Origin: UMGS172 sp045592985
GTDB taxonomy: Bacteria > Bacillota > Clostridia > Oscillospirales > Acutalibacteraceae
Reading direction: 5' to 3'
Length of the DNA stretch: 53,653 bases
NCBI GenBank assembly: GCA_045592985.1
Contig: JAZNVU010000006.1
Location: 1-53,653 of the forward strand
In this document: positions 49,233 through 53,653 of the stretch, piece by piece
How positions within the stretch are numbered: the first letter of the stretch is position 1
How the letters are laid out: every line of letters begins with the position of its first letter
Made by a program: the position numbers and the translations under genes
Notes under the pieces: model-generated
Told to the model about the DNA's origin: nothing
Database searches by the model: none
The model's input: only the letters and a program-made list of their open reading frames with translations

Positions 49233-51140
49233 ATGAGTGATATTAAAGACAACAAACCGCTGAACTTCGAGGACAAGCGGTATGAAGATTTGCTTGCGCA
49301 AAACGCTTCATATAAAAATCTCATAGAAACGCTGAAAAAACAGATTGAAGAACGCGACCGTGATATTCGCGCTTTGCAGGGCGAGTGCCTTAGAAAAGAC
49401 GGTGAACTGATTCGTCTTACCGATTCAAGAGGCTATCGTCTGCTAACCAAGTACTATAAAGTCAGAGAGACACTTATTCCCAATGGCACCCTAAGATACA
49501 AGATTGTCAGAACATTGCTGTATCCTCTTATCTGGCTTATGAAAAAGTCTAAAAAGAAGAGCGTCAGTTTTAAGGTGGTTGACCGTGACGAGGGTTTCCG
49601 CAGAATGAAATACTGCACAAGAGTGGGTATTATCGTTACCGAGCACACCCTCTACATTGCCAACATTATCAATGATTGTCTGGCAAAATGCGGTCTTAAA
49701 GGCGAAATTCACATTAACTCGGTTGACAGTTATGAGGATATTCCGTATATTATCATTTGTCCGCAGTTTTTGAAGGAGTTTCCGAGGCTTTACACTGTCG
49801 TGCAGATGGAACAGACCGTCAGCACCCGATGGATGACCCCCGAATATCTTAACATTCTCCGTAACGCCTACGCTGTTTTTGATTATTCGATGGTCAACAT
49901 AAATTATTTCAGCAAAGACCCGTCTATCGCTTCTAAACTTTATTATCTTCCGATTGATGTTTCGAGAAAACCTATTGCCGAAGTTTATAATGGCGAGAAG
50001 GAATACGACGTGCTTTTCTACGGCTCGCCTTACATCGAGCGCAGAGAAAAAATGCTTAACCGCTTGAAGGAAAAGTATAACGTAAAGATAATTTGTGATA
50101 AATTCGGTCCCGACCTTTATGCCGAAATGCAAAAGGCAAAGGTGGTAATAAACATTCACTACTATGCCAACGCATTGCTTGAAACTACCCGAATTTACGA
50201 GACTTTGTCGGTTGGAAGCAGTATCGTTGTTTCCGAGCGAAGCAGTGACCCCGAGGAAGAAAAACGACTTGAAGGCATTATTGATTTTGTCGATGTTGAC
50301 GATATCGAAGCACTTTGCGACCGTGTGGGGTATTGGCTAAGCCACGATGATGAGCGCGAAGCCAAAGTAAAGGCCAATAACGAGTTGCTTTGTGACCGCG
50401 CTAATGCTTTGGAATTTTATTTGGCACGTTTCTTGCTTGCCAATGAGTGCATAACCTTTGACGAATTTTATGAAAAGTTCGGCGATTTTGTCGAATTTAA
50501 GAACAACCTTGTGTGCTTAAGTTTGCCCGAATGTACCGCAAGACGCGAGGCTTTTTCGGAGGATAACAAGTACGGATTTCAGTTCTTCCCGGGACTTAAA
50601 CACAACCTTGGTTGGGTTGGCTGTGCAATGAGTTATAAGTTCATTTGCAAAAAAGCACTTGAAAAAGGTACTAAAAAATTGCTAGTCTGCGAGGATGACG
50701 TATATTTCCCCGAGGATTTTGACAAGCGTTTTGCCTCTATTCGCGACTATATGGTGGCTCATGATGATTGGGATGTTTTCTCGGGTATCATGGCAGATGT
50801 CGGCAGGGTAAAGGTACTTGAGTGCGCTGAGCATGAAAATGAGCAATTGGTTTACCTTGACCGAATGATAAGCATGGTGTTTAATCTGTACAACCCCAAG
50901 GCGATGGAATATATCTCTGAGTGGAACGAAATCGACCACAACACCGAGACCAACGCTATTGACCGCTATCTCGAAAATAAATCGTTGCGCGTGCTGACCA
51001 CAGCACCTTTCCTTGTAGGACACAAGGAGGATTTGCAGTCGACAATTTGGGGAAAACAAAATACGATTTACTCCGAACTTATCGAAAAAAGCAGCGATAA
51101 AGTTAAAAAGTTGGTTGAAGACTATAAATCTAAGCAATAA
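49233..51140 (+). CDS. Two-module glycosyltransferase with N-terminal coiled coil
   Basis: 635 residues; GAAAGGAT upstream. Residues 10-65 are a heptad-rich coiled coil (YKNLIETLKKQIEERDRDIR). Residues about 110-395 resemble a GT1/GT4-type glycosyltransferase half with INIHYYANALLETTRIYETL and SVGSSIVVSERS. Residues about 420-600 match GT25: VCLSLPECTARREAF, GLKHNLGWVGCAMSYKFICK, and the DxD-like CEDDVYFPEDF. So two sugar-transfer modules seem to be joined in one protein without a signal peptide. It could build a side chain on an envelope or protein-linked glycan. Acceptor and donor unknown. Single gene. Confidence 0.85.
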   Translation: MSDIKDNKPLNFEDKRYEDLLAQNASYKNLIETLKKQIEERDRDIRALQGECLRKDGELIRLTDSRGYRLLTKYYKVRETLIPNGTLRYKIVRTLLYPLIWLMKKSKKKSVSFKVVDRDEGFRRMKYCTRVGIIVTEHTLYIANIINDCLAKCGLKGEIHINSVDSYEDIPYIIICPQFLKEFPRLYTVVQMEQTVSTRWMTPEYLNILRNAYAVFDYSMVNINYFSKDPSIASKLYYLPIDVSRKPIAEVYNGEKEYDVLFYGSPYIERREKMLNRLKEKYNVKIICDKFGPDLYAEMQKAKVVINIHYYANALLETTRIYETLSVGSSIVVSERSSDPEEEKRLEGIIDFVDVDDIEALCDRVGYWLSHDDEREAKVKANNELLCDRANALEFYLARFLLANECITFDEFYEKFGDFVEFKNNLVCLSLPECTARREAFSEDNKYGFQFFPGLKHNLGWVGCAMSYKFICKKALEKGTKKLLVCEDDVYFPEDFDKRFASIRDYMVAHDDWDVFSGIMADVGRVKVLECAEHENEQLVYLDRMISMVFNLYNPKAMEYISEWNEIDHNTETNAIDRYLENKSLRVLTTAPFLVGHKEDLQSTIWGKQNTIYSELIEKSSDKVKKLVEDYKSKQ

Positions 51141-51179
51141 AAACGCCCGATGTGTAATCTTGTTACACATCGGGTTTTG
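51140..51179. terminator. Bidirectional terminator
   Basis: CCCGATGTGTAA pairs with TTACACATCGGG around five bases, with A-run left and TTTTG right. Confidence 0.9.
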
Positions 51180-52670
51180 CTATTTCTCAAAGCAGTCGTT
51201 TTCTATCGAACAGCCACCGCATTTGGTGCAACCGGGTTGACAGTGGGGGGCTAGGTGATTTTTGCGCAAAAGTTCGCCCAAAAACTCACTTGTTTTGATT
51301 AAATCTTTAGGGTCGCAAGCCTTGACACCCGACAGAGGACAGTCATCAAGCGGTCTGAACGGCATTATGGTTGGGAAAACGCCCATTTCGGTTAAGATTT
51401 CACATTCTTTTTCGATGTCTTCCCAAGGTTGGATACCGCCAATCATAACCGAGGACACCATGCCCCAACCAAAGATTTCAACTGCCTTTCTGAGCGCCTT
51501 GTGGTAGTGCTCTAAGGTGATACCCGATTTGCCGGGACAAATCTCTTTTCTTAAAGCCGAATCGACGATTTCAATGTTCATAATGGCGACGCTTATGCCA
51601 CTTTGCTTCATTTCTTCGAGTAACGAAAGGTCAGAGGGCGGTGCAAACTCCACGGCAATGGGGTTAGAGCAAAATTCTCTTATCTTACGTGCTAAACAGC
51701 ACCAATATTTAACCATTGTATCGGGATTTTTATAGGTGCCACCGCTGAAATTAAAGGTATAGTCGGGGTAGTGCTCGGCATAGATTTTAAGACCTTTGCA
51801 GAGTTCGTCGGGGTCAATGGGCTTTTCGGTTTTGGCTCCCAAAGAACAGAATTTGCATTTTAACTCAGGCGTGTCATAGCAACAGTTGGTGCTGGGCCAG
51901 ATATTTATGCAACCGTCAGCGTGAAGCCTTGCCATGCCGTCGACAACTGTGCCTGTCTTTATAAGGTCGTGAAAAAACCGAACGGTGGCTCGGCTGCCTT
52001 CATAGTTTATAAAATATTCGCCGTCAAAATCGAGCAAAAACTCTGAATCTTTTGAAAAATCTTCAAAAATGCTGACACAAATGTTACTGTCGCCAATGCT
52101 CATGTTAACAGCGTCAATAAATCCTTTTTCGAAATAGTCAGGGTGGTTTTTCTGAAGATCGGTTCGTGCTGCTTTGGTCAGTGCCGCACCTTTGCACAAC
52201 AGCCCGCTTTTAAGTTTAATAAATTTTTCTCTTGTCATAAAATTACCTTTTAAATCAAATTTCATATTTTTGGGGTGGCACCCGACACCCAGTTGAGGAC
52301 AATCTTTGCAATCAGCATTAAGGTCCAAGCCTTGCGGTTCACCCAAAACAAAGCCGTGCTTTTCAAAGAAAGAGGGAACTTTTGTGGTGATATAAAGGCA
52401 GTCGGCGCCCGAAGTAATTGCTTTTTGTTTTATAAGTTCCAATGCCTTTTTTCCAAGGCTTCTGCCACGAAAAGAAGGGTCTACGGCTATGTAATCAAGT
52501 ACAAAGATGTCGTTGCGGCAACTCAGTGTGGCAGCGGCAATGGGTCTGCCTTCAAAATATTCGGCAACCGAGAAAAACACTCCGTCTGAAGAAGGGTCTG
52601 ACGATATTTCGAGACCGTTTTGGCTGTAAAACGGCATTAACCCTTTGTGGTCACAAGTTTCTGTAAACAA
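51180..52670 (-). CDS. Fusion of GNAT acetyltransferase and atypical radical SAM enzyme
   Basis: 496 residues from TTG 52670, six bases after GGAGTG; the ATG further out has no such site. Residues 20-115 are a GNAT fold with acetyl-CoA loop VDPSFRGRSLGKKAL and SFFEKHGF. A CKDC pair with another Cys (121-131) follows. Residues about 255-470 form a BioB-like radical SAM barrel, with the cluster Cys set CYDTPELKCKFC, that is CX7CX2C instead of CX3CX2C, plus FSGG and IGGIQPWEDIEKE. The last 20 residues have five Cys (CX3CX2CX2CX5C), suggesting a second Fe-S cluster. Product unknown; I know of no characterised relative with this layout. Confidence 0.85.
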   Translation of the reverse strand: MFTETCDHKGLMPFYSQNGLEISSDPSSDGVFFSVAEYFEGRPIAAATLSCRNDIFVLDYIAVDPSFRGRSLGKKALELIKQKAITSGADCLYITTKVPSFFEKHGFVLGEPQGLDLNADCKDCPQLGVGCHPKNMKFDLKGNFMTREKFIKLKSGLLCKGAALTKAARTDLQKNHPDYFEKGFIDAVNMSIGDSNICVSIFEDFSKDSEFLLDFDGEYFINYEGSRATVRFFHDLIKTGTVVDGMARLHADGCINIWPSTNCCYDTPELKCKFCSLGAKTEKPIDPDELCKGLKIYAEHYPDYTFNFSGGTYKNPDTMVKYWCCLARKIREFCSNPIAVEFAPPSDLSLLEEMKQSGISVAIMNIEIVDSALRKEICPGKSGITLEHYHKALRKAVEIFGWGMVSSVMIGGIQPWEDIEKECEILTEMGVFPTIMPFRPLDDCPLSGVKACDPKDLIKTSEFLGELLRKNHLAPHCQPGCTKCGGCSIENDCFEK

Positions 52671-52698
52671 AAAATCACTCCAAATGAAAGTTATTGTT

Positions 52699-52727
52699 AT
52701 TTTATAACTTTTATGCTGTTTTTTCAA
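52699..52727 (-). promoter_or_regulatory. Promoter of the GNAT-radical SAM gene
   Basis: On minus: TTGAAA, 17-base spacer, TAAAAT (52704-52699). Confidence 0.55.
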
Positions 52728-52744
52728 GGTGTTTGTCAAACCTG

Positions 52745-52772
52745 TTGACAGTTTTTAAAAAATTAGTATAAT
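52745..52772 (+). promoter_or_regulatory. Promoter of the zinc-ribbon membrane protein gene
   Basis: TTGACA (52745-52750), 16-base spacer, TATAAT (52767-52772): both hexamers perfect. Confidence 0.8.
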
Positions 52773-52857
52773 AAACAGAGTTTTATACGTAAAGCGGCAT
52801 AACTTTATAATCACAATGTGTTTGATGATTTGGTAAAAGTGATTTAAGGGGATTTAT

Positions 52858-53523
52858 ATGGCTAAAATATTATATCGTTGTCCGCACTGCGGTGAAAAAG
52901 GCATTTCGTACAGCGACAGGCTTTTTGCCTGTTTGCCCAGACGAACAGGTGACAATGCGTTTGGCGATTATGACCTGAAATGTCGCAAGTGCAACGGTAA
53001 ATGTTGGACCGGCAGTGCAAACACTATAATCGGCAACATCATCTCATGTTTGATGGTAGGCAGCATACCTCTTTCCATGGGCATTTTGTTTGTCACAAAA
53101 AATTCTTGGGCTTGTTTTGCGGTGCTGTTTACCGCGATTTTTATCAAGGTGATTTATAATATTTTTGATGAATTTTCGGGTCCTGTTTTTATGATGGACG
53201 AAGAGGGTAACTGTTTGTCGTTTATGCCGAATACCAAAGCGGAAATTGAACAGTGCAAATATCTTAAAGCGTATGGTATATACAGGTTAAAATTCAAAAA
53301 TGAGACCGAAAACCACAAATTTATTGAAAGATTTCAAGACGGTATGGTGCCTGCACAAATTGCTCCGAGTGATAAAGACAAAGGTGTTCACGATTTAAGG
53401 ATAATTGGCAGAGATTTTGTGCCCGATGAGGTGCTTTTCGAGGGTGCTGAGTTTGAGGTTGAAGACATAGACGGTATTTTTATAACCAAAGGCAAAATCA
53501 CAAAAACAGGTTTGGGTAATTAA
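52858..53523 (+). CDS. Membrane protein with N-terminal zinc ribbon, unknown function
   Basis: 221 residues, AAGGGGA before the ATG. CPHC (8-11) and CRKC (42-45) make a four-Cys zinc ribbon in the first 50 residues. Two membrane helices follow (about 58-80 and 85-103), then a cytoplasmic region from 110 to the end with LKFKNETENHKF and a beta-rich tail. I do not recognise the family. It lies ten bases before the inserted element at 53534 and does not look interrupted: its stop is intact. Confidence 0.85.
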   Translation: MAKILYRCPHCGEKGISYSDRLFACLPRRTGDNAFGDYDLKCRKCNGKCWTGSANTIIGNIISCLMVGSIPLSMGILFVTKNSWACFAVLFTAIFIKVIYNIFDEFSGPVFMMDEEGNCLSFMPNTKAEIEQCKYLKAYGIYRLKFKNETENHKFIERFQDGMVPAQIAPSDKDKGVHDLRIIGRDFVPDEVLFEGAEFEVEDIDGIFITKGKITKTGLGN

Positions 53524-53533
53524 GACGGCTGTT

Positions 53534-53653
53534 TGATATGCACCCCAAAAGTTAGACACTTTTGGAGGTGCATATTTTTATGGCAAAAAAGGAACAAATT
53601 TTTAGAAAATACTCGGCAGAATTTAAAATCGGTGTTATAATGGATATGCGAGA
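53534..53653 (+). mobile_element. Left end of an IS3-family insertion sequence (cut by window edge)
   Basis: Starts TGATATGCACCCCAAAAG then TTAGACAC, the TG-starting IS3-type terminal repeat. TATGCACC/GGTGCATA (537-544/567-574) and CCAAAAG/CTTTTGG pair into a 15-bp stem with one bulged A. A transposase orfA begins just inside. The right end lies outside the window. Confidence 0.9.
53580..53653 (+). CDS. IS3-family transposase orfA (partial, N-terminus)
   Basis: 24 codons from ATG 53580, KKEQIFRKYSAEFKIGVI then MDMR, the start of the HTH orfA (InsE-like) that binds the terminal repeats. In complete IS3 elements orfA is fused by -1 frameshifting to orfB, the DDE integrase. GGAGG (53564-53568) is the ribosome site and lies inside the terminal stem. 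The gene runs off the window. Confidence 0.9.
   Translation, partial: MAKKEQIFRKYSAEFKIGVIMDMR

Overview
The window looks like a chromosomal segment of an anaerobic, gut-type Gram-positive bacterium of the Clostridia, most likely Oscillospirales/Ruminococcaceae-like. The signs are the purine-rich Shine-Dalgarno sites, the single-protein pyruvate:ferredoxin oxidoreductase with a 2[4Fe-4S] ferredoxin, meso-diaminopimelate dehydrogenase, a type I dockerin, a BspA/CotH surface protein, a CpsB-type phosphatase with two BY-kinases, and a gut-Firmicutes repeat often mistaken for a gene. Many promoters carry an extended -10 (TGn). This placement is inference; no rRNA or tRNA gene was seen.

Region 1 (1-4.2 kb) is AT-rich and accessory. 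It is a run of same-strand units: promoter, gene (a membrane-anchored protein, then two XRE regulators), a conserved ~50-bp 3' element, a terminator, and in three of the four intergenic gaps a dense array of short hairpins joined by constant linkers and closed by a long-range stem. A repeat cluster and a possible insertion-sequence end follow. This is the best candidate for something undescribed.

Region 2 (4.2-13.2 kb) holds enolase (minus strand), then an HprK-like kinase, RlmB, a large membrane protein that resembles a P-type ATPase stripped of its catalytic motifs, and an O-antigen-ligase-like protein. After these come a small conserved protein, a lipoprotein interrupted by an in-frame stop, an XRE remnant and a dockerin protein.

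Region 3 (13.2-18.8 kb, all minus strand) carries ferredoxin, YebC, RuvX, a YfhO-family membrane protein and an AEC permease. Region 4 (18.9-25.3 kb) carries a polysaccharide-control operon (CpsB-type phosphatase, Ig-like secreted protein, two fused Wzz/BY-kinases), then a SulP transporter coupled to a small XRE gene. Region 5 (25.3-31 kb) has CysK, Ddh, a GMP synthetase lacking its amidotransferase domain, a PIG-L deacetylase and a CNNM/HlyC protein.

Region 6 (31-36.5 kb) is a GldA/GldF/GldG-like ABC system with a DUF4340 protein. Region 7 (36.5-46.4 kb) has PurC, an operon of DAHP synthase, ABC-F, HAD and MATE, and then the large, apparently highly expressed nifJ. Region 8 (46.4-53.6 kb) has a divergent XRE / BspA-CotH pair, a two-module glycosyltransferase, a GNAT-radical SAM fusion, a zinc-ribbon membrane protein and the left end of an IS3-family element cut by the window edge. 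The window is rich in cell-envelope functions (CpsB, BY-kinases, YfhO, Wzy-like, glycosyltransferase, CotH, dockerin) among housekeeping genes.
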